Shown piece after piece: positions 24,084 to 34,280 of a stretch of 64,000 nucleotides of DNA. The stretch is taken from contig NZ_CP121252.1 in the NCBI RefSeq assembly GCF_029637705.1, forward strand, positions 1,984,001 to 2,048,000. The letters are read 5' to 3'. The position numbers and the translations under genes are program-made. Positions within the stretch are counted from its first letter, which is position 1; each line of letters starts with the position of its first letter. The notes under the pieces are model-generated. The model saw only the letters and a program-made list of their open reading frames with translations, was not told the origin of the DNA and ran no database searches. The stretch comes from Citricoccus muralis (lineage in GTDB: Bacteria > Actinomycetota > Actinomycetes > Actinomycetales > Micrococcaceae).

Positions 24084-25631
24084 TCAGCGGCGCTTGCGCT
24101 TTTCGCGCACGCGCATCCCGATCTCGATCGGAGTGCCCTCGAAACCGAAGGTCTCGCGCAGTCGGCGCTGAATGAAACGGCGGTATCCCGGCTCCAGGAA
24201 CCCGGTAGTGAACAGCACGAACTTCGGCGGCTGCGTTGACACCTGGGTGGCGAAAAGGATACGCGGCTGCTTCCCCCCGCGCACCGGGTGCGGATGGGCT
24301 GCGACCAGCTCACCCAGGAACGAATTGAGCTTGCCGGTGGGAATGCGCGTGTCCCAGGACTCCAGTGCGGTCTCCAGTGCCGGAACGAGCCGGTCCTTGT
24401 GCCAGCCGGTCTTTGCTGACAGGTTGACTCGCGGCGCCCAGGTCACGTGTTGCAGGTCGAGGTCGATCTCACGCTCCAGGTAGAAACGGCGGTCGTCCTC
24501 CATCAGGTCCCATTTGTTGAAGGCCAGGACCATGGCACGTCCCGAGTCCAGCACCATCTGGATGATGCGCACGTCCTGCTCGGAGAGCACCTCGGAGGCT
24601 TCCAGCAGCACCACGGCCACCTCGGCCTTATCGAGAGCGGACTGGGTACGCAGCGAGGCGTAGTAGTCCGAACCGGAGGCCATGTGCTGACGACGTCGAA
24701 TACCGGCGGTATCCACGAAGCGCCACGGCTTGCCACCGAGCTCGATGTACTCGTCCACCGGGTCACGCGTGGTGCCAGCGGTCTCGTCGACCACCACACG
24801 GTTCTCCCCGGCCAGCTTGTTCAGCAGTGAGGACTTGCCCACGTTCGGGCGCCCCACCAGTGCGATACGACGTGGCCCTTCGAGGTTCAGCAGGTGCCCG
24901 TATTCGGATTCCTCGGGTAACACCTCGATCACGCGGTCAAGGAAGTCACCGGTACCCCGGCCGTGAATAGCCGAGACCGGGTACGGGTAGTCGAAACCCA
25001 GGCCCCAGAGCTGCGCAGCTTCGGCTTCCAGGGCCATGTCGTCCACCTTGTTGGCGACCAGGATGACGGGCTTGCCGGATCGGCGAAGCATCTTCACGAC
25101 CGCTTCATCGGTGGCGGTGATGCCCACGGTGGCGTCCACGACAAAAGCCACGGCGTCAGCCACTTCGACGGCGCGTTCTGCTTGCTCCGCCACGCGAGCG
25201 TGAATGCCCTTGGCGTCGTGTTCCCAGCCGCCGGTATCGACGAGGGTGAACTCGGTGCCGTTCCATTCGGCCTGGTAGCTCACACGGTCGCGGGTCACGC
25301 CGGGGACGTCTTCCACGACGGCTTCGCGGCGGCCGATGATGCGGTTGACCAGGGTGGACTTGCCCACATTGGGGCGACCTACGATGGCCAGCACCGGCGG
25401 AATGATCTCGGGGTCGGCGTCGACGTCAATGCCGTCCCATTCGGCGAGCAAGGCGGCGTCGTCGGCTTCGAGCTCGTAGTCCTCGAGACCGGCGCGGAAG
25501 GCATCGGCGCGAGCCTGCTGTTCTTCTTCGGTCATCGCGGCCAGGCGCTCGGCGACCTGGTCGTCACCGGACGGCTGGTATTCCTCGCCAGCGCTTTCGG
25601 CGGACCCTTGATTATCGGGGTGTTCAGTCAT
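24084..25631 (-). CDS. der: Ribosome biogenesis GTPase Der (EngA)
   Basis: A 515-aa double-GTPase. The two P-loops are [14 protein letters not shown] and [14 protein letters not shown], each followed by a DTGGWE or DTAGIRRR G3 and NKVD/NKWD G4 motifs; a KH-like domain ends in a basic tail ([11 protein letters not shown]). It matures the 50S subunit. A ~75-residue acidic N-terminal extension precedes the first G domain, as is usual in actinobacteria. The ATG at 25631 overlaps the end of cmk by 8 bases. Conserved cmk-der pairing. Confidence 0.95.
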   Translation of the reverse strand: MTEHPDNQGSAESAGEEYQPSGDDQVAERLAAMTEEEQQARADAFRAGLEDYELEADDAALLAEWDGIDVDADPEIIPPVLAIVGRPNVGKSTLVNRIIGRREAVVEDVPGVTRDRVSYQAEWNGTEFTLVDTGGWEHDAKGIHARVAEQAERAVEVADAVAFVVDATVGITATDEAVVKMLRRSGKPVILVANKVDDMALEAEAAQLWGLGFDYPYPVSAIHGRGTGDFLDRVIEVLPEESEYGHLLNLEGPRRIALVGRPNVGKSSLLNKLAGENRVVVDETAGTTRDPVDEYIELGGKPWRFVDTAGIRRRQHMASGSDYYASLRTQSALDKAEVAVVLLEASEVLSEQDVRIIQMVLDSGRAMVLAFNKWDLMEDDRRFYLEREIDLDLQHVTWAPRVNLSAKTGWHKDRLVPALETALESWDTRIPTGKLNSFLGELVAAHPHPVRGGKQPRILFATQVSTQPPKFVLFTTGFLEPGYRRFIQRRLRETFGFEGTPIEIGMRVREKRKRR

Positions 25632-26379
25632 GGTGTATCTCCGTACGTGTCGGCGCAACGTCGCTGCGCGGTGGTGCGGTTTGTGCCTCGATCGCCTCGA
25701 GCACGGCCTGCACTGTTTCTTCGAAAGTCAAGGCGGAGGAGTCCACGAGGGCCACACCCTCCGCGGGGGTCATGAAATCCACCACGGTGGAGTCCTTGGC
25801 GTCACGTCCGGCAACCTGTGCCGAGAGCTCCGTCTGCGTCACTGCGGAACCGGCTTCGTTGAGTTGGGCACCGCGCCGGGCCAGGCGCACTTGCTCCGAT
25901 GCGGTGAGTAGGATGCGGGCGTGGGCGTCGGGGGCCACCACGGTGGTGATGTCGCGGCCTTCGGCCACGATGCGCTCGGACTGATCGATCAGCTCGCGCT
26001 GCCGACCCACCAGGAGAGCCCGGGCGTCCCGGTTCGTGGCCACCGCTGACACCAGGCTCGAGATGTCCGGGCTACGGATCTCCTCGGTGATGTCAGAATC
26101 GGCGACGACGACGCGCTCGTGATCCGGATCGGTGGAGATCACCAGCGGCATCTGTTCTACTGCTCTGGTGACGGCTTCAGGATCGACCTCATCGGAGCTG
26201 AGGTCGATCCCCGTGTACTGCGCCCACCAGGCGGCTGCGCGGTACATGGCACCGGTGTCGAGGTAGGAGGCGGACAGGGCGCGCGCCACCTGCTTCGATA
26301 CCGACGACTTTCCGGACCCTGAAGGCCCGTCCAAGGCGATGACCAGATGGTTCCGGTCTGTGGTTTCGGGGGTGTTCAT
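25624..26379 (-). CDS. cmk: Cytidylate kinase
   Basis: A 251-aa P-loop kinase that phosphorylates CMP and dCMP. The P-loop is [16 protein letters not shown] near residue 18; [10 protein letters not shown] and [11 protein letters not shown] (NMP-binding) follow. The start at 26379 is 2 bases after the tyrA stop; an ORF reaching 26790 would run inside tyrA and encodes a shadow. It overlaps the der start by 8 bases. Order rluB-tyrA-cmk-der is conserved in Micrococcales. Confidence 0.95.
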   Translation of the reverse strand: MNTPETTDRNHLVIALDGPSGSGKSSVSKQVARALSASYLDTGAMYRAAAWWAQYTGIDLSSDEVDPEAVTRAVEQMPLVISTDPDHERVVVADSDITEEIRSPDISSLVSAVATNRDARALLVGRQRELIDQSERIVAEGRDITTVVAPDAHARILLTASEQVRLARRGAQLNEAGSAVTQTELSAQVAGRDAKDSTVVDFMTPAEGVALVDSSALTFEETVQAVLEAIEAQTAPPRSDVAPTRTEIHHD

Positions 26380-26381
26380 GC

Positions 26382-27560
26382 TCAAACCACCTTCCATCCG
26401 CGATTCGTCAGTTCCTCGACGAGTTTTTCCTTGCGGCCGGGCACGACCGACACTTCCAGCATGCCGACCTCGTAGCCGGCGGAGTGATCCAGGCGCAGGT
26501 CCTCCACGTTGATGCCAGCCTCGGCCACATCGGTGAGCACCGCCACGATCTGTCCCGGGGTGTCGTCCACCAGCACGGTCACGACTGAAAAAGCCTGCGG
26601 AGGGGCACCGTGCTTGCCAGGAATCCGGGCCTGGCCGCGGTTCCCCTCGGAGATCAGCTGGGCGACGTCGAGCCGCGAGCCATCCGCCGTCGGGTTCTCT
26701 AAGGTGGTGATCAGCCGGTCCAGATCCTCGCGCATGCCATGCAGGATCGGGGCGATCTGTGGGGCGTTGGCGGTGAGGATCTGCACCCACAGTTGCGGGT
26801 CCGAGGCCGCGATCCGAGTGGTGTCACGCAGCCCGTTTCCGGCAAGGGACAGCGCCAGCGTGGACGTGTCCTGGAGCCGTGAGGCCAACAGCGAGGCCGC
26901 GATCTGAGGCAGGTGCGAGATCAAGGCCACCGAATCGTCGTGCTCGGCTGCGGTCATAGTGAACACGGTGGCTCCCAGTAGCCGCGCCAGGTCCTCGGCG
27001 GCGGCCACGGAATCCGGCCGGGTCGAATCCTCAGCGCAGATCACCCACGGGGCCGCGGTGAACAGCGCACCACGAGCAGCGACCGGGCCGGAGCGTTCGC
27101 GTCCGGCCATCGGGTGAGTGCCCACGTAGCGGCTGGCTTGAGATGCGGTGATGCGCTGATCAATCACGGCACGATGCACCTGTTCGGCGATCGCACCCTT
27201 CACGGAGGCAATGTCCAACACGACGGCGCTCGGATACATTTCCAGCGCGCGGATGATCTCCTCGCCTGCCACGTCAGGAGGGGCAGCCACCACCACGGTG
27301 CCGGGCTGGCGGCCCGTGGCCGCAGCAGACTCAGAGTCCAGGATGGTTCCGGCGCCGATGTCCTGCGCCACGGCCAGAGCCGAGGGTGACGGGTCGGAAA
27401 GCAACACCTCGAGCCCTGCGGCGCGCAGGCCCAGTCCGATGGAGGTACCGAGCAGCCCGGTGCCGCGCACCAGCACCGGCGTCGGAATCGTATGGCGGGC
27501 TTGAGTGGTCTGGGTGACCTTCTCCAGCGCCGCGGTATCTTCGGCTGGAGTCGGGGTCAT
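26382..27560 (-). CDS. tyrA: Prephenate dehydrogenase with ACT domain
   Basis: A 392-aa enzyme of tyrosine synthesis. The NAD-binding motif VRGTGLLGTSIGLGLRAAG (residues 31-49) is followed by DIASVKGAI and THPMAGRERSG, the latter carrying the conserved substrate-binding His. The C-terminal ~75 residues (VTVLVDDTPGQIVAVLTDVA...) form an ACT domain for feedback by tyrosine. Its start overlaps the rluB stop by 4 bases. Members that use arogenate also exist; substrate choice cannot be told from sequence here. Confidence 0.92.
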   Translation of the reverse strand: MTPTPAEDTAALEKVTQTTQARHTIPTPVLVRGTGLLGTSIGLGLRAAGLEVLLSDPSPSALAVAQDIGAGTILDSESAAATGRQPGTVVVAAPPDVAGEEIIRALEMYPSAVVLDIASVKGAIAEQVHRAVIDQRITASQASRYVGTHPMAGRERSGPVAARGALFTAAPWVICAEDSTRPDSVAAAEDLARLLGATVFTMTAAEHDDSVALISHLPQIAASLLASRLQDTSTLALSLAGNGLRDTTRIAASDPQLWVQILTANAPQIAPILHGMREDLDRLITTLENPTADGSRLDVAQLISEGNRGQARIPGKHGAPPQAFSVVTVLVDDTPGQIVAVLTDVAEAGINVEDLRLDHSAGYEVGMLEVSVVPGRKEKLVEELTNRGWKVV

Positions 27561-28483
27561 AGCTTGACCGCCGACATCAGGTGTCCGATCTCCTGATCAT
27601 TGAGCGGGCGCACGGTGCCCTGTTTCTGGTTGCCAAGAGTGATCGGGCCCATGGCCACGCGCACCAGGCGCTGCACAGGGTAGCCAACCTCCTTGAACAT
27701 GCGGCGCACCACGCGGTTTTTCCCGGAGTGCAGCACCACCTCGACGAGCACGTGCCCGGGGGTGGAGTCCACCACACGGAACGAATCGACCCGGGCTAGG
27801 CCGTCCTCAAGTTCCACGCCCTCGCGCAGCTGCTTCCCGATGCCTTTGTCGAGTGGACCGCGCACCTGCACCAGGTAGGTCTTGGCGATGTTGTAACGCG
27901 GGTGAGCCAGCCGGTTGGCCAATTCGCCGTCGTTGGTCAAAACGAGTAGCCCTTCGGTCTCGTTGTCGAGGCGGCCCACGTGGAACAGGCGCTCCCGAGT
28001 GTCCTTGACGTAGTCTGCGATGCAGGGCCGGCCCTCCGGGTCCTCCATGGTGGAGATAACACCACGGGGCTTATTGAAGGCGTAGTAGACCTGTTGGGTC
28101 GACGCCCGGACGCGGATGCCGTCAACGTGGATCACCGCGGTGGCGGGATCGACGCGCACACCGAGTTCGGTGACGATGACGCCGTCGACTTCAACGCGAC
28201 CTTCGGTGATCAGGTCCTCGCATACTCGACGCGAGGCCACACCGGCCCCAGCCAGCACCTTCTGCAGGCGCTCGCCTTCGGGCTGGTGCACCTGGGAGAA
28301 GTTCTGTTCGGCCTGATCCCCGGTGGGACGGTTCTTCTTGACATTGCGGGCCGCGCCCAGATTGCGATCGTAGTCGGCTTGGCCGAAGGGGCCGCCCTTG
28401 TGACCGGTGGCGGGAGTACGGCGGGATGAGGCACGGCGGGGAGAATTCCCTGGACCGGAGCCTCTCGGCTTGCGGTTGCTCAT
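27557..28483 (-). CDS. rluB: 23S rRNA pseudouridine synthase (RluB family)
   Basis: A 308-aa RsuA/RluB-type enzyme. A basic, Gly/Arg-rich N-terminal tail (~65 residues) precedes an S4 domain (RLQKVLAGAGVASRRVCEDLI) and the catalytic motif GRLDNETEGLLVLTNDG with the conserved Asp near residue 168. It isomerises a uridine in 23S helix 89 by analogy with E. coli RluB. It heads the rluB-tyrA-cmk-der operon. Normally scpB lies directly upstream; here a 2-kb segment with a plus-strand gene intervenes. Confidence 0.92.
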   Translation of the reverse strand: MSNRKPRGSGPGNSPRRASSRRTPATGHKGGPFGQADYDRNLGAARNVKKNRPTGDQAEQNFSQVHQPEGERLQKVLAGAGVASRRVCEDLITEGRVEVDGVIVTELGVRVDPATAVIHVDGIRVRASTQQVYYAFNKPRGVISTMEDPEGRPCIADYVKDTRERLFHVGRLDNETEGLLVLTNDGELANRLAHPRYNIAKTYLVQVRGPLDKGIGKQLREGVELEDGLARVDSFRVVDSTPGHVLVEVVLHSGKNRVVRRMFKEVGYPVQRLVRVAMGPITLGNQKQGTVRPLNDQEIGHLMSAVKL

Positions 28484-28695
28484 GAAAAATCCTGGTTCTA
28501 ATTCAGAGATATGTGCTCGGAGTCGAGCGTGAGTACCTTCATTGTCTCATTACCCGGTGGTGGAAGTGAACTCGGCATCGCGTTCGGTGTTCGATAGCAC
28601 GCTTAGCCTGTCCGTGCTGGGTGGTTCACTCTCCCATACAACCAACAGTCGGTTGCGGAGTCCGACGAATTATCAACGCACACGAGGAGAACATC

Positions 28696-30000
28696 ATGAC
28701 CCTGACCACCATGCCGGAAGCAGATCTGCCCAGCTATTGGATCTCATCCGCACTGAAGATTCTGAGCCCTGCTCTCGACCAGCACCTCGCCAGGGTCATG
28801 GCCGAGGAAATCGGCCCCGATCTCGAATGGACCATGGTGCTGTCCGAACTGGACCGACAGAAGGGCGTCCCGCCCCGCGCCTATGAACACACCGACCCGG
28901 CCTTGCAGCTCAGAATGATCACGGAACGGTTGGGCGCCCTGGGGCACCCCTTCGACCGTGGCAATCATCGCCGACTTTTCAGCACCTACGGCCAGGTGCT
29001 GCGGCTGTCCCGGAACCTGGTGGCGCATCCCGGCGACGAGATCGAGCCGTTCCATGCTCTCACAGCCGTCAACGCTGCAGCCGAGCTTGCGTCATACATC
29101 AAAGCCGAACAGACACTGACATCACTCGAGCAGCTGCGCGCCAAGATCCTGATATTCATGTATCGCGATACCAAAGAGAACCCCCTCTCGGATCCACACC
29201 CCCGTGAGGATCACTCCGACGTCATCGCCGATGACACCCGCGTCGACGAGGTCGCTGATCCCACCGATGCTTCTGAAGAAACGTCACCCACCACAGTGAA
29301 AACGGCGCCACCGGCGCAGTCCAGTGAAGAGAAAAAGTCCTCACAACTCAGTGCCCGGACGTCACTGACGCAACGGATCATGGCTTGGGAGCCGATGGAA
29401 CCGGAATTGATCGGTGAACGCGATCAGATCGAGAACATGCGCACCGGCCGCGCTCGCGCGGTCGTACGCCAGGCCATCGAGTCGCTGGTGGATGATTATG
29501 GCCCGATCCACCAAGACGATCTCGTCCGTGGGGTCACTCGCATGTTCGGCGTGAAGCGGACATCCAAGAAACTGACGAAGAGCATTTCTCACCAGTTACA
29601 GAACGCGCCCATCACCATCGATGACGACGGGTTCTGCTGGAAAAACGACACCGAGCCCCGTCGGTGGCGTCTCTTCCGCGAGTCGTCGCAAGAACAGCGT
29701 CCGATCAAGGCCATCTCGCCCTGGGAACTGATGAATCTGGTCGACGTCGTTCTGGCCGAACAGGCTTCAGGGCTAGCCCCGGACGAGCTGATCACGGCCC
29801 TGGGAAACCGTTTCGGCATACAGCGCGTGTTCACGGCGAACGCCGACTGGCTGAAACGCGCTATTCGCTGTGCTCAGGAAGCCGAGCTGATTCACCTCTC
29901 CGACGGTCGCTACCACTCGGTGCAGGCGATGGATCCCTCACGACTCGGGAAAATCGTCCAAGTCGCCCAGGCCGGGCAGCAAGGGCGAGAGCTTCGGTAG
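28696..30000 (+). CDS. HEPN-like and DUF3320-like solitary protein
   Basis: A 434-aa protein; the ATG at 28696 is preferred over 28621 because ACGAGGAGA lies 8 bases upstream. Residues ~10-140 resemble a Swt1-type HEPN domain, with R106-N-L-V-A-H111 (Rx4H nuclease-like motif) followed by DEIEPFHALTAVNAAAELA. An acidic, low-complexity linker (about 160-225) follows. Two C-terminal winged-helix-like units start near VRQAIESLVDDYGPIHQDDL and LVDVVLAEQASGLAPDELI; the first resembles DUF3320, usually found at the end of large helicases of defence loci. No helicase is present. Its 3' end overlaps scpB on the other strand by 63 bases. RNase function is inferred only. Confidence 0.6.
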   Translation: MTLTTMPEADLPSYWISSALKILSPALDQHLARVMAEEIGPDLEWTMVLSELDRQKGVPPRAYEHTDPALQLRMITERLGALGHPFDRGNHRRLFSTYGQVLRLSRNLVAHPGDEIEPFHALTAVNAAAELASYIKAEQTLTSLEQLRAKILIFMYRDTKENPLSDPHPREDHSDVIADDTRVDEVADPTDASEETSPTTVKTAPPAQSSEEKKSSQLSARTSLTQRIMAWEPMEPELIGERDQIENMRTGRARAVVRQAIESLVDDYGPIHQDDLVRGVTRMFGVKRTSKKLTKSISHQLQNAPITIDDDGFCWKNDTEPRRWRLFRESSQEQRPIKAISPWELMNLVDVVLAEQASGLAPDELITALGNRFGIQRVFTANADWLKRAIRCAQEAELIHLSDGRYHSVQAMDPSRLGKIVQVAQAGQQGRELR

Positions 30001-30534
30001 CTCGTCCAGCGAGTCGATGCCCAAAAGCTCCAGCAGGTACCCGGTGGTCGTGTACAGGGTGGCACTCGTCACCGGTTCCTGACCAGCTTCGGCGATGAGG
30101 CCTCGGGTCACCAGGGTGCGTATCACGGAATCGGAGTTCACTCCGCGGATCCCTGCCACCCGCGAGCGCGTGGCCGGCTGCAGATACGCGATGACGGCGA
30201 GGGTCTCCAGGGCGGCTTGGCTGAGTTTCGCGGTGCCGCCGTCGGCCATAAACCTTTCGACGACGCTGGAGTGCTCGGGACGGGAGTAGATCCGCCAGCC
30301 GCCGGCGATCTCGCGCAATTGGAAGCCACGCCGCGGTCCGCTGCCCAGACCGTCGTAGTCGGCAGCCAGCGCACGCAAAGCGGCGCGCACTTCGGGGCTG
30401 GGAGCGGAGACTGCTTGGGCGAGTTGGTCTACGGTGGCGGGCTCGTCGATGACCATCAGCACCGATTCCAGGTCCGCGTATAGCCGTTCGACGCCCGGGT
30501 CGTGGCCGTGACTGTCGGTGTCGAGTGCGGTCAT
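29938..30534 (-). CDS. scpB: Segregation and condensation protein B
   Basis: A 198-aa SMC-kleisin complex subunit with two winged-helix domains: VLMVIDEPATVDQLAQAV near residue 28 and LETLAVIAYLQPATRSRVAGIRG near residue 110, a signature of ScpB. It dimerises on ScpA and supports chromosome segregation. The ATG at 30534 gives an ATGA overlap with scpA; an ATG at 30549 lies inside scpA. The 3' end overlaps the convergent HEPN-like gene by 63 bases, an unusual arrangement for such a conserved gene. Confidence 0.92.
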   Translation of the reverse strand: MTALDTDSHGHDPGVERLYADLESVLMVIDEPATVDQLAQAVSAPSPEVRAALRALAADYDGLGSGPRRGFQLREIAGGWRIYSRPEHSSVVERFMADGGTAKLSQAALETLAVIAYLQPATRSRVAGIRGVNSDSVIRTLVTRGLIAEAGQEPVTSATLYTTTGYLLELLGIDSLDELPKLSPLLPGLGDLDDFPES

Positions 30535-31328
30535 GAGATCGCGGCCCACTCCACGGTGATTTCACCCAGCGGCGTCGGCTGGTCAAGCTGGATGAGCCGG
30601 TCGCGGAACATTTCCAGCAGCCCCAGGAATCGAGCTACGACCACCAGAGACGATTCGGCGTCGGCGATGAGCTCGCCGAAGCTCAGCACCCCGGCGGTCG
30701 AGAGGCGCTGGGCCATGATGGTGGTTTGTTCTTGCACGGACACCGCTGGCGCGTGGAGATGATCCACCCCCACGGTTTCAGCTGGCTCCACGGGGCGGTT
30801 CAGCACCTCGTGTGCGAGCTGACCGAATTGCTCGGCGCTCAGGGTCCAGACCAGTTCGGGCAGCACCGACAGCAGCTGCGGATCGATGCTGGCTTGCCGC
30901 GGCGTGCGTGCGGATTCGATCTCCATACGGGTGCGCATCAGTCCGGCAGCTTCTTTGAACGCTTTGTACTGCAGCAGCCGTGCGAAGAGAAGGTCCTTGG
31001 CTTCGAGCAGCGCCAGTTCTTCTTCTGGGTCGGAAAAGCCCGAGGGAAGGAGCCGAGCCGTTTTGAGATCCAGCAGGGTGGCGGCCACCACCACGAAGGA
31101 GCTGGATTGGTCCAGTGCCGCCTCGGTGGTTTCCAGGGTGCGAACATAGGAGAGGAACTCGTCGGTGACCTCGGCCAGGGCGATCTCGGTGACGTCCATC
31201 CGGCGCCGAGCGATCAGCGAAAGCAGCAGATCAAAGGGACCGTTGAAATTCGGCAAGGTCACGAGGAAACCGGACGCAGCATCATCGACCGTTTCGGCGT
31301 CGATAAGCGTGGTCGCGTCCTCGGTCAT
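30531..31328 (-). CDS. scpA: Segregation and condensation protein A (kleisin)
   Basis: A 265-aa kleisin. The N-terminal NFNGPFDLLLSLIARRRMDVTEI and FVVVAATLLDLKTARLLP are hallmark ScpA segments; the C-terminal winged helix (VVARFLGLLEMFRDRLIQLDQ) contacts the SMC head. It bridges SMC with ScpB. Overlaps scpB by 4 bases. In related genomes parA directly precedes it; here prpE lies between (53 bases upstream). Confidence 0.93.
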   Translation of the reverse strand: MTEDATTLIDAETVDDAASGFLVTLPNFNGPFDLLLSLIARRRMDVTEIALAEVTDEFLSYVRTLETTEAALDQSSSFVVVAATLLDLKTARLLPSGFSDPEEELALLEAKDLLFARLLQYKAFKEAAGLMRTRMEIESARTPRQASIDPQLLSVLPELVWTLSAEQFGQLAHEVLNRPVEPAETVGVDHLHAPAVSVQEQTTIMAQRLSTAGVLSFGELIADAESSLVVVARFLGLLEMFRDRLIQLDQPTPLGEITVEWAAIS

Positions 31329-31381
31329 TCCCGTGCCTCCTGTCTGCTGTTCGCTGGGGTTTCTCCTCAGTATCGTACCGG

Positions 31382-33343
31382 TCAGCGAGCGCGACGCAGG
31401 ATTGGCGCGAGCGCGTCGAGCACCGTGGCATCCTCAATGGTGGAGGGCACTTTCATCTCATCCCCCTGAGCCAATTGCCGCATCGTCTTGCGCAGGATCT
31501 TCCCCGAACGGGTCTTGGGTAGCGCTTCGACGATGGCGACCTCTTTGAAGTCGGCGACCGCTCCGACGGACTCGCGGACCGTCGCCCGCAGCTGCGCCAG
31601 GAGCTCCTCTTCTGCGGTAGAGCCACTTCCCGGGACCTCAACGCCAGATTTCAGCACCACGTAGCCGAAAGGGCGCTGGCCCTTGAGCTGGTCGTCCAGA
31701 CCGATGACCGCGCATTCGGCGACCGCCGGATGGGAGGCCAGCGCCTGTTCGAGTGCCCCGGTGGAGAGCCGGTGGCCCGAGACGTTGATGACGTCATCGG
31801 TGCGGCCCATCACGAACAGGTAGCCGTCGTCGTCGATGTATCCCGAATCTCCGGTGGCGTAGTACCCGTCGAAGGCTGTGAGGTATGAGTCGATGAAGCG
31901 CTGGTCATTGCCCCAGAGGGTGGGCAGGTTGCCGGGCGCCATCGGTAATTTCAAGCAGATATTGCCTTCTTCACCGGGGCCCACCGGCTTGCCGAGGGCG
32001 TCAAGCACCTCGACCGCGTATCCGGGTGAGGGCACGGTGCAGGATCCTTCTTTGATGGGCAGCGGCTCGAGGCCCACCGGATTGGCGCCGATGGGCCAGC
32101 CGGTTTCGGTCTGCCACCAGTTGTCCACCACCGGCACCCCGAGCAGATCCGCAGCCCAGCGCTGGGTCTCAGGGTCCAGCCGTTCCCCGGCCACGAACAG
32201 GGTCTTGAGGCTGGAAAGGTCCCGGCCTTCCCGTAGCAAGCCGTCGGGATCCGTCTTGCGAACGGCCCGCAGCGCGGTCGGGGCGGTGAAGAACGAGCGC
32301 ACCCCATACTCTTCGATCAGCCTCCAAAAGGCTCCCGCATCCGGGGTGCCCACCGGTTTGCCTTCGTAGAGAATCGAGGTGGCCCCGGCCAGCAGGGGCG
32401 CGTAGACAATATAGGAGTGTCCGACCACCCAGCCGACATCCGAGGCGGTGAACATGACCTGCCCAGGCCCGACGTCGTAGATGTTCTCCATGGACCAGCG
32501 CAGCGCAACGGCGTGCCCGCCGTGATCGCGCACCACCCCTTTGGGTGCGCCAGTGGTACCGGAGGTATAGAGAATGTACAGGGGGTCGGTGGCGCGCACT
32601 GGAACCGGAGCCACCGCATCCGCCTGAGTGATGGCGTCGTCCCAGTCGAGCCAATGAGTAGGCGCTGACTGCGCCGAGACGTCAGCCACGGCGGTCTCGA
32701 AGCCGTCGCGGTGTTTGACCACCACCGCCTCCACCCGGTGTGTTGCCAAGCGAAGCGCTTCGGCCACCGCCGGCAGATACTCAATACGTCGTGTTGGTTC
32801 CACGCCTCCGGTGGCGGTGACCACCGCAGTCGGCTGCGCGTCGTCGATGCGAGCTGCCAGTTCCTTGGGCGCGAAACCGCCAAACACCATGGAATGCACC
32901 GCGCCCAGGCGAGCACACGCAAGCATCGTGATGGCCGCGGCAGGAATCATCGGCAGGTACACCACTACACGATCGCCTGCATTCACTCCGGCGGCGCGGA
33001 GCATCCCGGCGCAGCGTGCAACGTCCTCGGTGAGCTCGGCATAGGTGTAGGCGGTGCGTTGCTGGCCTTCAGGGGCCAGTGGCGCGTCATGAATCAGGGC
33101 GGGCCGATCACCAAAGCCGGCCGCAACATGACGGTCTAAACAGTTATAGGACGTGTTGAGCACCCCGTCAGGGAACCAACGATAGAGCGGGGCGTTACTG
33201 TCATCGACGGCTCGGGTGGGCGCCGCGTCCCAGTCGATCTGCATTGTAGCCTCGAGCCAGAAGGACTCGGGGTCCTCGACGGAGCGACGGAAGACGTCTC
33301 GATAACGACCAACGGACTGTGTGTGATGGATCTCACTCGTCAT
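31382..33343 (-). CDS. prpE: Propionyl-CoA synthetase (acyl-CoA synthetase)
   Basis: A 653-aa ANL-family ligase. The P-loop is ILYTSGTTGAPKGVVRDHGG, the A5/A7 motifs include NWWQTETGWPIG and YATGDSGYIDDDGY, and the catalytic Lys lies in LPKTRSGKILRKTMRQ. Overall layout matches PrpE/acetyl-CoA synthetase; the PrpE call rests on the neighbouring prpR-prpDBC genes. It activates propionate with ATP and CoA, feeding methylcitrate synthase. It reads opposite to prpDBC and is separated from it by parA. No TGTATACA site is visible in its 46-base upstream gap, so it may be cotranscribed with parA or have an unseen promoter. Confidence 0.88.
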   Translation of the reverse strand: MTSEIHHTQSVGRYRDVFRRSVEDPESFWLEATMQIDWDAAPTRAVDDSNAPLYRWFPDGVLNTSYNCLDRHVAAGFGDRPALIHDAPLAPEGQQRTAYTYAELTEDVARCAGMLRAAGVNAGDRVVVYLPMIPAAAITMLACARLGAVHSMVFGGFAPKELAARIDDAQPTAVVTATGGVEPTRRIEYLPAVAEALRLATHRVEAVVVKHRDGFETAVADVSAQSAPTHWLDWDDAITQADAVAPVPVRATDPLYILYTSGTTGAPKGVVRDHGGHAVALRWSMENIYDVGPGQVMFTASDVGWVVGHSYIVYAPLLAGATSILYEGKPVGTPDAGAFWRLIEEYGVRSFFTAPTALRAVRKTDPDGLLREGRDLSSLKTLFVAGERLDPETQRWAADLLGVPVVDNWWQTETGWPIGANPVGLEPLPIKEGSCTVPSPGYAVEVLDALGKPVGPGEEGNICLKLPMAPGNLPTLWGNDQRFIDSYLTAFDGYYATGDSGYIDDDGYLFVMGRTDDVINVSGHRLSTGALEQALASHPAVAECAVIGLDDQLKGQRPFGYVVLKSGVEVPGSGSTAEEELLAQLRATVRESVGAVADFKEVAIVEALPKTRSGKILRKTMRQLAQGDEMKVPSTIEDATVLDALAPILRRAR

Positions 33344-33389
33344 GCGGCCACTTTACCGAGTAGCCGCATGCCTGCCGAGACCTCACAGC

Positions 33390-34280
33390 TTACGGAGCGC
33401 CGCCGCGGGAAATCAGTTCACGAGCCAGCTGCTGGTAAGCCTTGGTTCCTGGATGCGTCGAGGCGAAGGTGGACATCGGCTCGGCCGCCACCGTGGCATC
33501 GGCGAATTTGATCGTGCGCTTGATGACGGTCTCGAAGACCTTGTCACCGAAGGCCTCTACCAGGCGACCCACGACTTCTTTGGAGTGCAGCGTGCGCGCA
33601 TCAAACATGGTCGCGAGCACACCGTCAATCACGAGGTCCGGATTGAGCCGGTCCTGGACCTTCTCGATGGTCTCCACCAGCAGTGCCACCGCGCGCAGAG
33701 CGAAGAACTCGGCGGTCAACGGGATGATGACACCGTGAGATGCCGTCAGCGCGTTGATCGTCAGCAGCCCCAACGAGGGCTGACAGTCGATCAAGATCAC
33801 GTCATAGTCATCACGGACCTGACGCAGCGCTCGCTCCAGAACCTGTTCGCGGGCCACCTCGTTGACCAACTGCACCTCGGCAGCCGAAAGGTCGATATTG
33901 GCGGGCAGCAGATCAATGTTCGTGAAGTTAGTGGAGAGGATGGCGTCACGCGCCGTGACTTCGCGCTCCATCATCACGTTGTAAACGGTCACGTCCATCT
34001 CGTGCGGACTGGTCCCCAGTCCGGCAGACAGAGCGCCCTGCGGGTCAAAGTCGACCATCAGAACCTTGCGCCCGTATTCGGCCAAGGCAGCACCAAGATT
34101 AATGGTCGAGGTCGTCTTCCCGACCCCACCCTTCTGATTGACCATGGAGATCACGCGGGCAGGGCCATGGGAGGACAGCACCGGCGGGGCCGGAAAATCG
34201 TGCTTGGGTCGACCCGTGGGCCCGATGACCGGATCTCCCGTGATCATCATGACTGGCAACGGTTCCTGCGAATCAGTCAC
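33390..34280 (-). CDS. parA: ParA family chromosome partitioning ATPase
   Basis: A 296-aa deviant Walker ATPase. The motif SMVNQKGGVGKTTSTINLG lies near residue 45; LMVDFDPQGALSAGLG and VILIDCQPSLGLLTINAL follow (Walker A' and B). The GTG at 34280 is preferred, with GGAG ten bases upstream; a longer frame to 34328 exists. In Micrococcales this orphan ParA lies between xerD and scpA, separate from the origin-proximal parAB pair, and may act in nucleoid organisation. Here prp genes flank it on both sides. Confidence 0.9.
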   Translation of the reverse strand: MTDSQEPLPVMMITGDPVIGPTGRPKHDFPAPPVLSSHGPARVISMVNQKGGVGKTTSTINLGAALAEYGRKVLMVDFDPQGALSAGLGTSPHEMDVTVYNVMMEREVTARDAILSTNFTNIDLLPANIDLSAAEVQLVNEVAREQVLERALRQVRDDYDVILIDCQPSLGLLTINALTASHGVIIPLTAEFFALRAVALLVETIEKVQDRLNPDLVIDGVLATMFDARTLHSKEVVGRLVEAFGDKVFETVIKRTIKFADATVAAEPMSTFASTHPGTKAYQQLARELISRGGAP

